NCBI GenBank assembly: GCA_963730315.1
Contig: CAVSRD010000004.1
Location: forward strand, 1 to 64,000
From: VRUE01 sp963730315
GTDB lineage: Bacteria > Actinomycetota > Thermoleophilia > Solirubrobacterales > 70-9
Length of the DNA stretch: 64,000 nt
Reading direction: 5' to 3'
A model generated the notes under the pieces. That model had not been told where the DNA came from. It did no database searches and saw nothing but the letters and a program-made list of their open reading frames with translations. This document shows, in pieces, positions 50,567 to 58,690 of the stretch. Made by a program: the position numbers and the translations under genes. The stretch's first letter is position 1, and the number at the start of each line of letters is the position of its first letter.

Positions 50567-51481
50567 TCAGGCCTCGTCCCGATGCCTGCGCGCGGCCTCG
50601 CGCAGCACGTCGAGCATCGACGCCACCGCCGGGGTGACCGGAGCCCCGCGCCGGGTCGCGGCGAAGACGCGGCGCGAGGGGCTGCGCGGGTCGAGCGGGC
50701 GGATGCCGATGTCCGCGCGGACGGCCGAGAGCGCCAGGCGGGGGATCAACGCGACCCCGACCCCGGCGGCCACCAGGCCCTGCACGGTCTGGTAGTCGTC
50801 GCTCTCGAAGGAGACCTGCGGTTCGAAGCCCGCCGCGTGACAGGAGCGGACTACGTGCCTCGCGCAGGGACTCGCCGCCGAGGTCTGCACCCAGGACTCG
50901 CCGCCGAGATCCTCGAGGCGCGGCCGCGGCCCGTGCGCGAGCCTGTGCTTGCTCGGCAGCGCCAGGTGGAGCGGGTCGTCGAGCAGCTCGAAGCGTCGCA
51001 TGCCGGCGCCGAGCCGCTCGCCCACCCCTTCGAACTCGAAGAGGAGGACGAGGTCGAACTCGCCGGACCGCAGCCGCGGCGCGATCTCCTCCGGCTCGCC
51101 CTCGGCGAGGCTCAGCTCGACCCCGGGATGCGAGGCGCGGAAGTTGGCGATCGCCTCCGGCATCAGGGTGGCTCCGGCGGTCGGGAAGGAGGCGATCCGC
51201 AGGCGCCCGCCCTCGGCGCCGGCCAGGACCGCCAGCTCGGCCTCCGCGGCGCCGATGCCGGCGAGGATTCCCTCCGCGTGGCCGAGCAGGGCTGCGCCGG
51301 CGGCGGTCGGCCGCACGCCCCTGCGGTCGCGCTCGATCAGGGTCGCGCCGGCTTCGCGCTCGAGGGTCGCGATCGCCTGCGAGACGGCCGACTGCGAGTA
51401 GGAGAGCGCATCGGCCGCGCCGGAGAACGAACCGCGCTCGACCACTTCGCGGAAGACCCGCAGACGCTGCGAGCTGAGCAT
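50567..51481 (-). CDS. LysR-family transcriptional regulator
   Basis: A 304-residue regulator. The N-terminal winged HTH is LRVFREVVERGSFSGAADAL then SYSQSAVSQAIATLEREAGA; the rest is the LysR effector domain (LRIASFPTAGATLMPEAIANF, LVAAGVGVALIPRLAL). ATG 51481 is preferred to the TTG two codons upstream. The divergent gene encodes a universal stress protein, 109 bp away, the usual LysR target position. That gap holds TTATCCAGATGATAGG, a degenerate dyad. Confidence 0.92.
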   Translation of the reverse strand: MLSSQRLRVFREVVERGSFSGAADALSYSQSAVSQAIATLEREAGATLIERDRRGVRPTAAGAALLGHAEGILAGIGAAEAELAVLAGAEGGRLRIASFPTAGATLMPEAIANFRASHPGVELSLAEGEPEEIAPRLRSGEFDLVLLFEFEGVGERLGAGMRRFELLDDPLHLALPSKHRLAHGPRPRLEDLGGESWVQTSAASPCARHVVRSCHAAGFEPQVSFESDDYQTVQGLVAAGVGVALIPRLALSAVRADIGIRPLDPRSPSRRVFAATRRGAPVTPAVASMLDVLREAARRHRDEA

Positions 51482-51590
51482 AAGCAAAGCTTATCCAGAT
51501 GATAGGAAAGAACAGTTGTACTGATGGGAGGGCGGTGGCACCATCGGTCGAACCTCGCAGCGACCACTTTCCAGCCCAAGGAGGAGGCAC
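51482..51590. promoter_or_regulatory. Divergent lysR / usp control region
   Basis: AT-rich for this genome. It contains TTATCCAGATGATAGG (51490-51505), a partly symmetric sequence that could be the LysR site, and TTGTACTGATGG, a possible -10. AAGGAGGAGG precedes ATG 51591. No gene seen. Confidence 0.45.
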
Positions 51591-52295
51591 ATGGCAGCCC
51601 GAATCATCGTTTCCTACGACGACACCGACTACGATCGCGACGCGCTGGCGCTCGGCCGGCTCCTCGCCTACTCGGGCGGCGAGTTGTCGCTCGCCTATGT
51701 CCGACACTCCCAGGGCGGGGCGCTCGAGCAGAAGGAGGCCGAAGAGCTGCTCGCCCACGGGGCCGCAGCGGTCGGCGCGCCGGACATGCCCCGCCACGTC
51801 GTCGTCAATCCCGGCACCAGCGTCGGCCTGCGGGAGCTGGCGGAGGAGGAGAAGGCCGACGTGATCGTCTTCGGCTCCGAGTACCGCACCGCAGAGGGCC
51901 TCGTCAAGCCCGGGATCTCGGCTCACAAACTGCTGCTGGACAGCCCGGCGGCGATCGCCGTCGCCCCGGCCGGCCTGCACTCGCACCCCTCGCTGAGCGT
52001 CAACACGATCGGCGTGATCGACGAGGGCGACCCGGCGGCGCGGGCCAGCGCCGACAGCCTGGCGGCGGCGCTGGGCGCCTCGGTCAGCGACGGAGCCGAG
52101 GGGCCGATCGACTTCCTTCTCGTCGGCTCGCGCCCGGAGGCGCATCTCGGCCACGTCACCCTGAGCGCCTCGAGCGACTACGCGGTCGAGGCGGCGACCT
52201 ACCCGGTTATCGTCGTTCCGCGCGGAGTCACGGTCAGCTTCGACTCGGCGCCGCCCGCTCAGCCTCAGCAGCCCGAGCCCAACGTCAGCGCCTAG
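51591..52295 (+). CDS. Universal stress protein (UspA-like)
   Basis: A 234-residue protein with a tandem Usp-like fold. The first half (RIIVSYDDTDYDRDALALGR, ADVIVFGSEYRTAEGLVKPG, LLLDSPAAIAVAP) is a good Usp domain; the second half (DFLLVGSRPEAHLGHVTLSA, YPVIVVPRG) is shorter and retains the VGSR..G..LG.V pattern. The tail is Pro/Gln-rich. Usp proteins bind ATP or act in dormancy and stress. It is divergent from the LysR gene. Its end overlaps the convergent gene by 11 bp. Confidence 0.83.
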   Translation: MAARIIVSYDDTDYDRDALALGRLLAYSGGELSLAYVRHSQGGALEQKEAEELLAHGAAAVGAPDMPRHVVVNPGTSVGLRELAEEEKADVIVFGSEYRTAEGLVKPGISAHKLLLDSPAAIAVAPAGLHSHPSLSVNTIGVIDEGDPAARASADSLAAALGASVSDGAEGPIDFLLVGSRPEAHLGHVTLSASSDYAVEAATYPVIVVPRGVTVSFDSAPPAQPQQPEPNVSA

Positions 52296-52734
52296 GCCGT
52301 TTCGTCACCAGGATGACGGCCGCGACCTGCGGGTCGCGGCCGTTCAGCCGGGCGCCCGCCTGCCCCAGGGGGACCGGGAGGGCATCCCGATCGCTCAGCA
52401 TCTCGGCCACCGTCGCCTCCGGTAGGTCCGCCTCGACCACGAAGGCGTCCGGCATCTGGGGCTGCGGCGCCGCCGCCAGCTCGCGCCGCGTCACGTCCTC
52501 GGAGGCGCGCTCCGCGTTCGCCCAGCCCTGGCCGAAGGAGAGGTCGGGCGTGTCGAGATGCGGCCCCTCGAGGATCCGCAGGGTGCTCTCGCGCGGGTCC
52601 CAGGTCTGTTCGCCGAGCTCGATCGGATGACCGGCGAGCCAGGGCGCGATGACCGTCCGCGACAGCTCCTCCGCGCTCATGTTGAAAGAGCGGGCGTGGT
52701 TGATCCCGCCGCCGATCTCGACATGGAAGGCCAC
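52285..52734 (-). CDS. Conserved hypothetical protein
   Basis: 149 residues, probably soluble. FHVEIGGGINHARSFNMSAE suggests a beta-strand start; ELGEQTWDPRESTLRILEGP and DLSFGQGWANAERASEDVTR are distinctive but I cannot assign them to a family. GTG 52734 is chosen because TAGGGT ends 7 nt upstream; the open frame continues further without support. Confidence 0.6.
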   Translation of the reverse strand: MAFHVEIGGGINHARSFNMSAEELSRTVIAPWLAGHPIELGEQTWDPRESTLRILEGPHLDTPDLSFGQGWANAERASEDVTRRELAAAPQPQMPDAFVVEADLPEATVAEMLSDRDALPVPLGQAGARLNGRDPQVAAVILVTKRPRR

Positions 52735-52747
52735 CCCGACGACCCTA
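52735..52747 (-). promoter_or_regulatory. Probable leaderless promoter (-10 TAGGGT)
   Basis: TAGGGT (52747-52742) on the minus strand, 7 nt, then GTG 52734. Confidence 0.5.
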
Positions 52748-52829
52748 CCGTGGCGTGCCGTCCGCGAGCGGCCCAAATGGGCGCCGAATCGACGGCACGT
52801 CGGCCTCGGACTTCGGCGATGATCCCGGC

Positions 52830-53480
52830 GTGAGCGTCGTCCCCCCCGATGCCGTGGTGTTTGACAACGACGGCCTGCTGCTCGACACCGAGTCGGTCTG
52901 GACACGGGCCGAGCGCGACCTGTTCGAACGGCGCGGGATGGAGTTCACGCCCGCCCACAAGCTGGAGCTGGTCGGCACCTCGGCCGAGATCGCCGCGGGC
53001 ATCCTCGAGCGGCGCCTTGGTGAGCCCGGCCCCGTCCTGATCGACGAGCTGAACGAGCTGGTGATTGCCGAGCTGGAGCATGGGGTGGAGGCGATGGTCG
53101 GGGCGCGCGAGCTGCTGCACGAGCTGACCCGGCGGGAAATGCCGATCGGCCTCGTCTCCAACTCGCCGCTGCGCTTCGTCTGGCGCTCGCTCGAGATCGT
53201 CGGCTTCGCGAATCACTTCGACATCGTCCTCAGCGCCCATGAAGTGGCGGCCCCGAAGCCGTCCCCCGACGCCTACCTGGAGGCGTGTCGAAGGCTCGGG
53301 GTCGCCGCCGGGCCGAGCGTCGTCGCCCTCGAGGACTCGCCCACCGGGGTCGCCGCGGCACGCGCCGCGGGGCTGACCGTGATCGGGATTCCCTCGCTCG
53401 AAGGCGTCGCGCTCGAGGAAGCCCACCACCTCGCCAGCTCCCTCGAAGACGCGGTGGTGGCGCGGCGGTTGGCACTCTGA
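52830..53480 (+). CDS. HAD-superfamily phosphatase (beta-phosphoglucomutase-like)
   Basis: A 216-residue HAD subfamily IA enzyme: motif I VVFDNDGLLLDTES (DxD), motif II LVSNSP, motif III with Lys in AAPKPSPDAY, and motif IV LEDSPTGVAAARAAGL. It should hydrolyse or isomerise a small phosphorylated metabolite. GTG 52830 follows GATGAT by 6 nt. It converges with the next gene, 16 bp away. Confidence 0.92.
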   Translation: MSVVPPDAVVFDNDGLLLDTESVWTRAERDLFERRGMEFTPAHKLELVGTSAEIAAGILERRLGEPGPVLIDELNELVIAELEHGVEAMVGARELLHELTRREMPIGLVSNSPLRFVWRSLEIVGFANHFDIVLSAHEVAAPKPSPDAYLEACRRLGVAAGPSVVALEDSPTGVAAARAAGLTVIGIPSLEGVALEEAHHLASSLEDAVVARRLAL

Positions 53481-53496
53481 CGACGGGTCGCTTCCT

Positions 53497-54459
53497 TCAG
53501 CCCCGCAACAGCCGACGCCTTCGCAGCACCCGCTCGCAGATCTCGGTCAGCTCTCGCACGTTGCGTTCCCGCTGGTCGTCGAGATCGCCGTGCAGCGCCG
53601 CGTTGGCCGCTTCGCCGGCCTCTGCGCGCCTCGCCTCCAGCGTTGCCATGTCCTCCTCGTGCCCGGGGTCGGCGAGCGCCCCGGCCAGCTCGACCAGCAG
53701 CGCCTCCAGTCCAATCCGCAGCTGCAGGGCGGCCTCGCGGCGGCGCCCTGCGTCGAGGTCGGCGCGGGCCCGCAGCAACAGCGTCTCGGAGGCGTCGATC
53801 CGCTCCCTCCGCCCGAGTACCGCGGCGATCCGCTCCTGCGGACGCAGCTTCTCCTGCCGCCGCTGCCGTCGTGAGCCAGAGCCGCTTCCCAGGTCGACCT
53901 CGCGCGCCGCGCTGAAGCGGCCCGCGGCGACCTCCTTGCCGGTGCCGTAGCCGATCCGCACCGTCGTCGCACGCTCCGCGCCGGCCTCGGCGAAACGGGG
54001 GTCGGCGCTGGACGCGGCGTGAGCGTGCAGCGCGCGGTTGAGCAGCTCGATCCCCTCGGCGACGATCCCCTCGAGGGGCCCATCGGAGGCAACCGCCTGC
54101 TCGAGCCAGCGCGCCGCCTCCCGCTCGGCGTCGAATGGATGGTCGGCGCGCACGGCGGTCACCCTGGTGAGTGGCAGGGGCGCGGGCACGGCGTCCGGCT
54201 CGGACCGCTTCGGGCGCCGGCGCCGCCGCGCCGCTGCCGGCGGTGCGCCCAGGATTTCGACCACGAGGACGCTCTGCGCCTCGCGCGGGGCGTCCCCGCG
54301 GGCCAGGTAGCGCCCCTCCGGGACGGCCAGGGCGCCGGCGAACTCGAACTGCGCAAATCCGAAGAGCTGGGCCAGGCGCCCGATTCTCCTAGATTCCGGC
54401 CCCGTCGCCGGGTCAGTCGCCGTTGCCGCCGCGTGCAGCGCCGCCGCCTGCCGTTCCAC
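53497..54459 (-). CDS. Hypothetical protein with a helical C-terminal half
   Basis: Up to 320 residues. The N-terminal part (FGFAQFEFAGALAVPEGRYL, VLVVEILGAPPAA) looks like a compact beta domain; after a basic linker the rest is helical and Glu/Arg/Ala-rich (ASETLLLRARADLDAGRRRE, LRIGLEALLVELAGALADP). I do not recognise it. The only canonical in-frame start seen is GTG 54459, which overlaps the hydrolase gene by 47 bp; homologous-looking sequence begins near 54380, so the true start may be non-standard. Confidence 0.62.
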   Translation of the reverse strand: MERQAAALHAAATATDPATGPESRRIGRLAQLFGFAQFEFAGALAVPEGRYLARGDAPREAQSVLVVEILGAPPAAARRRRRPKRSEPDAVPAPLPLTRVTAVRADHPFDAEREAARWLEQAVASDGPLEGIVAEGIELLNRALHAHAASSADPRFAEAGAERATTVRIGYGTGKEVAAGRFSAAREVDLGSGSGSRRQRRQEKLRPQERIAAVLGRRERIDASETLLLRARADLDAGRRREAALQLRIGLEALLVELAGALADPGHEEDMATLEARRAEAGEAANAALHGDLDDQRERNVRELTEICERVLRRRRLLRG

Positions 54460-57136
54460 TCGACTTGCCCTTGCCGGTCGGCAGCGCGTACTTCGAGGGC
54501 CTGGCAGGCACCGTCGGGTTGGAGATTTCCCCGAGCCGCTTGACCAGCCGGTTCCACTTCTCCGGCGACAGCCGGCTGAAGCCCGGTGCGAGGGCGCTCG
54601 GGCCGCCGAGCCCGGTCAGGAAGCGGGCCATTTCGCGGCCCCACTCGGTTTCGGCGCCCTCGTGGTAGGAGGCGTGGCTGAGCGGCACGCCGTTGGTGTC
54701 CGCGAACCCCATCTCGATCGAGCCGCCGGCCACGAAGGTGCCGATCCGCTCGCCGGCCGAGACCCGCTCGCCGGCGTGCACCGTCGCTTCGATCCCCTCG
54801 TAGACGAAGATCACCTGACCGGCGCGCGAGCCGTCGAGCAGCTGGTAGAGGACGCCGCCGCCTTCCGGCCAGCCCGGCGCGCCGGTCTGCAGGATGCGGG
54901 CGTCGCCGACCGCTGCGATCGGTCCCACCCCGGTGAAGTCGACGCCCTGGTCGATGCGGCCGGGGGTCGCGCTGAGGAAGGGACTGACGTAGGCCGATTC
55001 GAAGGCCGGGGAGTAGCCGATGTGGACGTGGTCGTAATGGTCGGGGAGGGCGAAGCTCGTGGGCCCGGGCAGTTCCTCCAGCGAGATCACCTGGTGGGGG
55101 TGCACGGTCCCCTGCAGCGCGAGCACGTCCTTGATCAGGGTGTCGGTCAGCGTGCCCGGCCCCTGGTGACCGGCGACCGGGACCCCATCGATCGCCGCGA
55201 TGTCGACCGCGTCGCCGCTGCTGTGCTCGGAGACGTTGCCCGACGTGGTCAGCGTGCTGTGGCCGCATTTCAGCGAGGTGACGGTCAGATCGAGGCCCTT
55301 GGCGGCCAGGTACTCGAGCGCCGCCAGCACCCGCCGGTCGATCTGCCCGGTGGCGATGTCGGTGCGCCCGCACGCGTAGATGTCGAGGTGCTTGTCGGCG
55401 AGGACGCGGCGCTCCAGCGCTTCCTTGGAGAGCAGCAGGACGCCGCTGACGCCGAGGTTCTGGCCGAACGGGCTCTTGCCGTTGGCGCGGTAGATCGCCG
55501 TCGCTTCGAGCAGCTTCCAGCCGTCGAGGATCGGCTTCGGGTCGATTCGCGGGGCGCCGCGACCGGCCGGCCGGATCGAGAAGTTGACGTGGGGATCGAT
55601 TTCGCCCTCGGCCGCCCCGATGCGCGCCAGCACGGTCCCGGCGATCACCCTCGACCCGGCCTTGAGGGTGCCGTCGGCGCCGGTTGCGGTCGCCCGGTCC
55701 GCTCCTCCCGCCGCCCGTCGCTCGGGGCTGACCCGGTTGGGAAGCGCGTAAAGCCGCGGGCGGATGTCCTGGCTGTTGACCGGAACGCGCCGTTGCCTGC
55801 CGCCGTTGCCGACGACCGAGCGGTGTTCGCGCACGAACCGTCCCAGCTTCGCGTAGGTGAAGCGGTTGCCGTAGGCGTCCTCGAGCACGATGTATCGACC
55901 CAGCTTCCTCGACTTGCCCATCTTCTTGATCACGCCGTCGTTGACGGCGACGACCGGGGCGCCCTCGGCGGCGAAGATGTCGATCCCCCGCCGGGTCGGC
56001 GAGGAGGAGACGACGTCGGCGGCGCTGCCGTAGGCGGAGCGCTGCCTGGAGGTGGCCCTGCGGAGCGCGGCGCGGGTGGAGATGTCGTCGGCGTAGCGGG
56101 CGTCGGCGGCGACCGGGAAGTGGGCGCCTTCGGTGAGCCCGGTCAGCGAGCCGACCAGGTTGGCGGGCAGCTTGCCGTAGGCGCGCGCGTAGGTCAGCAC
56201 CTCCTGCACGTACCAGTCGGCGTGGTTGTAGGCGAAGATCGCCTGGTAGAGGTGGCTCTGGCCGCCGCTGACCTTCAGGTAGCGGGCTGCTGCGCAGATC
56301 GCATCGACGGGGTTGTAGGGGTCCTTGCGGCCGTCGCTGTTGGCGTCGATACCGTACGTCTTCCAGCTCGAGGGGAGGAACTGCATCCAGCCGAGCGCGC
56401 CGGCGCTGGAGGTGCCGAGGTTGGTCCCGAACCCGGTCTCGATCTTGTTGATCGCGGCGAGCACCTGCCAGGGGATCCCGTACTCGGTCCCGCAGGCCTG
56501 GTAGATCGGCAGCAGGAAGGGCGGGATCTCGAAGGAGTCGATCACGAAGTTGGGGACCCCGATCGGCGCCGGGCCGAAGGTGGCGACCGTCGTCGACGGG
56601 TTGGCCGAGGTCGGGGCGCCGCCGCGGTCGAACCGGGAACCTCCGTCGCCGCCTTCGGCAAGCGGCTGGTCGCCTGCCGTCGCGCTGGGAGCCCTCAGCC
56701 CGCCGCCGCTGCCGGCGCTCGGTTCGCCGAGGCTCTGGTTGCGCTTCACGCCGCCGCCCCCGGCGGGGGACGCCTGGCTCGCTTCCAGGGTCGTGCCGGC
56801 CTGGACGCCTTCGTCGCCCCCGCGCTTGCCGTTCGCCCCCGCTTCGGGTGCCGCTTCGCCGCCTCCTCTTGCCCCCGGTTCGGGTTCCTCGCTGGGGTCG
56901 GATGGCGACGAGCAGTCGGGGTCTTCGAGGTCGACCAGCCCGTCTCCGTCGTCGTCAACTTCGTTCGAGCAGGCCGGCGTCTGGGCCGGCGGCAGCGCCG
57001 GGGCGGTCGGGGTCGTCCCGATCGCCTGTCCGGCCCCGAGCCCGCTCGTCGGATCGGCCCCGGCCATGCCGACGCCGAGCGCCGTGGCGATCGCGAACCC
57101 GGCTAGAGCTGTTGTCAGTGCGAGCTTGTGTCTCAT
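54413..57136 (-). CDS. Secreted multi-domain peptidoglycan hydrolase (SLT, M15-like and M23-like domains)
   Basis: A 907-residue exported protein. After the signal (LALTTALAGFAIATALGVGM) comes a Ca-binding-type DDDGDGLVDLEDPDC and a Gly/Ser/Pro linker. Then: a lytic transglycosylase domain (INKIETGFGTNLGTSSAGAL, catalytic Glu, near 240-370); a LytM/M23-like domain (GIDIFAAEGAPVVAVNDGVI, near 395-580) whose zinc ligands look incomplete; a region with SEHSSGDAVDIAAIDG and DHYDHVHIGY, the zinc pattern of M15/extensin-like carboxypeptidases (near 620-740); and a second M23-like fold (VDFTGVGPIAAVGDARI). ATG 57136 gives the best signal peptide. It should remodel the cell wall. Confidence 0.87.
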   Translation of the reverse strand: MRHKLALTTALAGFAIATALGVGMAGADPTSGLGAGQAIGTTPTAPALPPAQTPACSNEVDDDGDGLVDLEDPDCSSPSDPSEEPEPGARGGGEAAPEAGANGKRGGDEGVQAGTTLEASQASPAGGGGVKRNQSLGEPSAGSGGGLRAPSATAGDQPLAEGGDGGSRFDRGGAPTSANPSTTVATFGPAPIGVPNFVIDSFEIPPFLLPIYQACGTEYGIPWQVLAAINKIETGFGTNLGTSSAGALGWMQFLPSSWKTYGIDANSDGRKDPYNPVDAICAAARYLKVSGGQSHLYQAIFAYNHADWYVQEVLTYARAYGKLPANLVGSLTGLTEGAHFPVAADARYADDISTRAALRRATSRQRSAYGSAADVVSSSPTRRGIDIFAAEGAPVVAVNDGVIKKMGKSRKLGRYIVLEDAYGNRFTYAKLGRFVREHRSVVGNGGRQRRVPVNSQDIRPRLYALPNRVSPERRAAGGADRATATGADGTLKAGSRVIAGTVLARIGAAEGEIDPHVNFSIRPAGRGAPRIDPKPILDGWKLLEATAIYRANGKSPFGQNLGVSGVLLLSKEALERRVLADKHLDIYACGRTDIATGQIDRRVLAALEYLAAKGLDLTVTSLKCGHSTLTTSGNVSEHSSGDAVDIAAIDGVPVAGHQGPGTLTDTLIKDVLALQGTVHPHQVISLEELPGPTSFALPDHYDHVHIGYSPAFESAYVSPFLSATPGRIDQGVDFTGVGPIAAVGDARILQTGAPGWPEGGGVLYQLLDGSRAGQVIFVYEGIEATVHAGERVSAGERIGTFVAGGSIEMGFADTNGVPLSHASYHEGAETEWGREMARFLTGLGGPSALAPGFSRLSPEKWNRLVKRLGEISNPTVPARPSKYALPTGKGKSSGTAGGGAARGGNGD

Positions 57137-57397
57137 CCGACGGCGCCTCGATACCCGCGCACGCGGTCCGGTTCCTGCAACCGGCTCGCATCGCCTCTCT
57201 CCCCAGGGATCAGGCATACCCACGCTACTGATTCGCGGGTAGACGCGCAATCCGGGGTGCTGGGCCCCAACACGGCCTTAATCAACGGCGTTCCCATGCC
57301 TGTGCTGCGGGAGGATTTCAGCCCCCCCGGATGCGCCGGTTGACAGCTTGTTTCAGCGTCGCCCCGCCCCGGCGCCGCGGCGGTATGGTTGTCGGCG
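57137..57397. promoter_or_regulatory. Long divergent leader region with hairpins
   Basis: 261 bp with no gene I can support. On the minus strand upstream of the hydrolase, CCGGTT-GCAGG-AACCGG forms a perfect hairpin, preceded by a G-rich stretch (CCTGATCCCTGGGGAGAG). Cell-wall hydrolase genes of actinobacteria often have c-di-AMP riboswitches; I cannot match that consensus here. TATGGT (57384-57389) is the -10 of the rightward gene. Confidence 0.4.
57384..57397 (+). promoter_or_regulatory. Probable leaderless promoter (-10 TATGGT)
   Basis: TATGGT (57384-57389), 8 nt, then ATG 57398. Confidence 0.5.
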
Positions 57398-57745
57398 ATG
57401 AGCTTGGAGGATCAAGACCAGGAGAGCCTCCGCGCCCGCAGCGAGCAGGCGATCGGGGAGCTGGCCCAGGCGCTGCTCGACAGCCAGGTGCTGGAGAACG
57501 CGGTGGCGGCCGCATTCGGCGCCCGCGAGAAGGCGGTCGAGGCCCAGCACGCGGCGCTGGCGGCGCTCAACGTTCCGACCGCCGGGGAGGTCGAACGCCT
57601 CGAGCGGCGGCTGCGCTCGCTGTCGCAGCGGCTGGAAGAGGTCGAGGACGAATTCGATCGTGTCTCTCGCGAGCTGGGGGGCCTGCGGCGCCAGCTCGCC
57701 GCCGACCGCGCCGAGGAGGAGGCCTCGGAGGCCTCCAAGGGTTAA
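57398..57745 (+). CDS. Small coiled-coil protein
   Basis: 115 residues, almost entirely helical. SLEDQDQESLRARSEQAIGE and LERRLRSLSQRLEEVEDEFD carry clear heptads, with an Ala-rich helix between and an acidic tail. The layout resembles phasin-like or scaffold proteins, but I cannot assign a family. The start is supported by TATGGT 8 nt upstream. It converges with the nucleosidase gene 15 bp away. Confidence 0.65.
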   Translation: MSLEDQDQESLRARSEQAIGELAQALLDSQVLENAVAAAFGAREKAVEAQHAALAALNVPTAGEVERLERRLRSLSQRLEEVEDEFDRVSRELGGLRRQLAADRAEEEASEASKG

Positions 57746-57760
57746 CCCTAACCCTCGACT

Positions 57761-58435
57761 TTAGGTTGAAAATACCGAGGAGGCGGCTCGCCCGGCGCTT
57801 TTCGCTGCCGCCTCCAGCGGCTCGTCCGCGAGCGCCACGTGCCCGCCCCCCTCGCTGACTATCAGCACCGCCGCGACGGCGATTCCCAGCTGACGCCCCC
57901 GGGCGAGCACGGCGACCGTCTGCATATCGGCCGCCGCGGCAGCCGGCGGCGCGGCGGCGGCGTCGACGGGCAGCGCGTCGAAGCTCGCAACCGTCGCCGC
58001 CCGCGCCTCGCCCCCCAGCTCGTCCTGCAGTCGTTCGAGCAGGACGGGGTCCGGCAGTACGGCCTCGCGGCCGGCAACGCCGAAAGCGGCGGCGCTGCCG
58101 CCCGCCGCGAGTGCCTCGGCGACGAGCAGCAGCTCGCCCGGTCGTGAGGCTGGCTCGAGGCCGGCGCAGGTGCCGACCCTCACCGCCCGCCTCACCCCGA
58201 GCTCCGCCAGGTCGGCCAGCACGAGGGCGGCGCTCGGCCCGCCCATCCCGGTCGCCTGGATCGTCAGCTCGCGGTCGGCGGGGGTCCGTCCAGAGTAGCC
58301 CCAGAGCCCACGGGCGTGGTTGCTCATCCGCGGCTTCTCCAGTAGCTCCTGGGCGAGCAGCAACGACCGCCCGGGGTCGCCGACGAGGATCGCGTCGGAG
58401 GCCAGCGGCGTGCTGGGACGAAGCCTGGCGGGCAT
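57761..58435 (-). CDS. Nucleoside phosphorylase-family protein (PNP/Udp type)
   Basis: A 224-residue enzyme of the PNP_UDP_1 fold: AILVGDPGRSLLLAQELLE binds phosphate, IQATGMGGPSAALVLADLAE and VRVGTCAGL are conserved, and a C-terminal IAVAAVLIVSEGG corresponds to the purine-site region. It would cleave a purine or pyrimidine nucleoside with phosphate; which one is unclear. AATGAT ends 9 nt before ATG 58435 on this strand. It converges with the coiled-coil gene. Confidence 0.85.
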   Translation of the reverse strand: MPARLRPSTPLASDAILVGDPGRSLLLAQELLEKPRMSNHARGLWGYSGRTPADRELTIQATGMGGPSAALVLADLAELGVRRAVRVGTCAGLEPASRPGELLLVAEALAAGGSAAAFGVAGREAVLPDPVLLERLQDELGGEARAATVASFDALPVDAAAAPPAAAAADMQTVAVLARGRQLGIAVAAVLIVSEGGGHVALADEPLEAAAKSAGRAASSVFST

Positions 58436-58609
58436 GGCGGCGGCATCATTCCACTCGTGAGACAGCGGTGCCGCGGATTTCCTCCAACCGCCTGGAGATC
58501 GCCGTGGCGTTTCGAGCCGATCAGGGCCGAGCTGATCGAGAGGGGGTACGAGGAGGAGGCCCGCGCCCAGCGCGGCGCGCTCCGCTCGTCGTTCGTCCCC
58601 GTTTGCCTC

Positions 58610-58623
58610 TAGCCTCGGCCTGC
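58610..58623 (+). promoter_or_regulatory. Probable leaderless promoter (-10 TAGCCT)
   Basis: TAGCCT (58610-58615), 8 nt, then GTG 58624. It would serve the small ORF and the cyclase gene together. Confidence 0.45.
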
Positions 58624-58689
58624 GTGCAGAGCCGACCAGCCTGGATATCCGATTCCTTGCGCAGCAAGCGCGGCGCCGAGCGGGTTTGA
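58624..58689 (+). CDS. Candidate 21-residue leader peptide upstream of the cyclase
   Basis: GTG 58624 to TGA 58689 encodes MQSRPAWISDSLRSKRGAER-V, basic and hydrophilic. It begins 8 nt after a TAGCCT -10 and ends 1 nt before the ATG of the cyclase gene (TGAGATG). That geometry suits a leaderless mRNA in which translation of the small ORF delivers ribosomes to the cyclase, which has no Shine-Dalgarno. Sequence alone cannot prove it is translated. Confidence 0.4.
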   Translation: MQSRPAWISDSLRSKRGAERV

Positions 58690-58690
58690 G

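Larger units (their letters stand above)
58436..58690 (+). other. Gap upstream of the cyclase gene, with two possible small ORFs
   Basis: GTG 58457 to TAG 58612 encodes a possible 51-residue peptide, including FEPIRAELIERGYEEEARAQ, without a clear start signal. It is followed by the better supported 21-residue ORF at 58624-58689. Nothing else seen. Confidence 0.35.

Noticed and set aside
57137..57397. A c-di-AMP (ydaO) riboswitch upstream of the peptidoglycan hydrolase
   Set aside because: The gene type and leader length fit, but I could not match the conserved core by eye. Only individual hairpins are supported.
58457..58612. A 51-codon ORF upstream of the cyclase
   Set aside because: It has no -10 or ribosome-binding site at a suitable distance and no recognisable sequence; noted only as a possibility.
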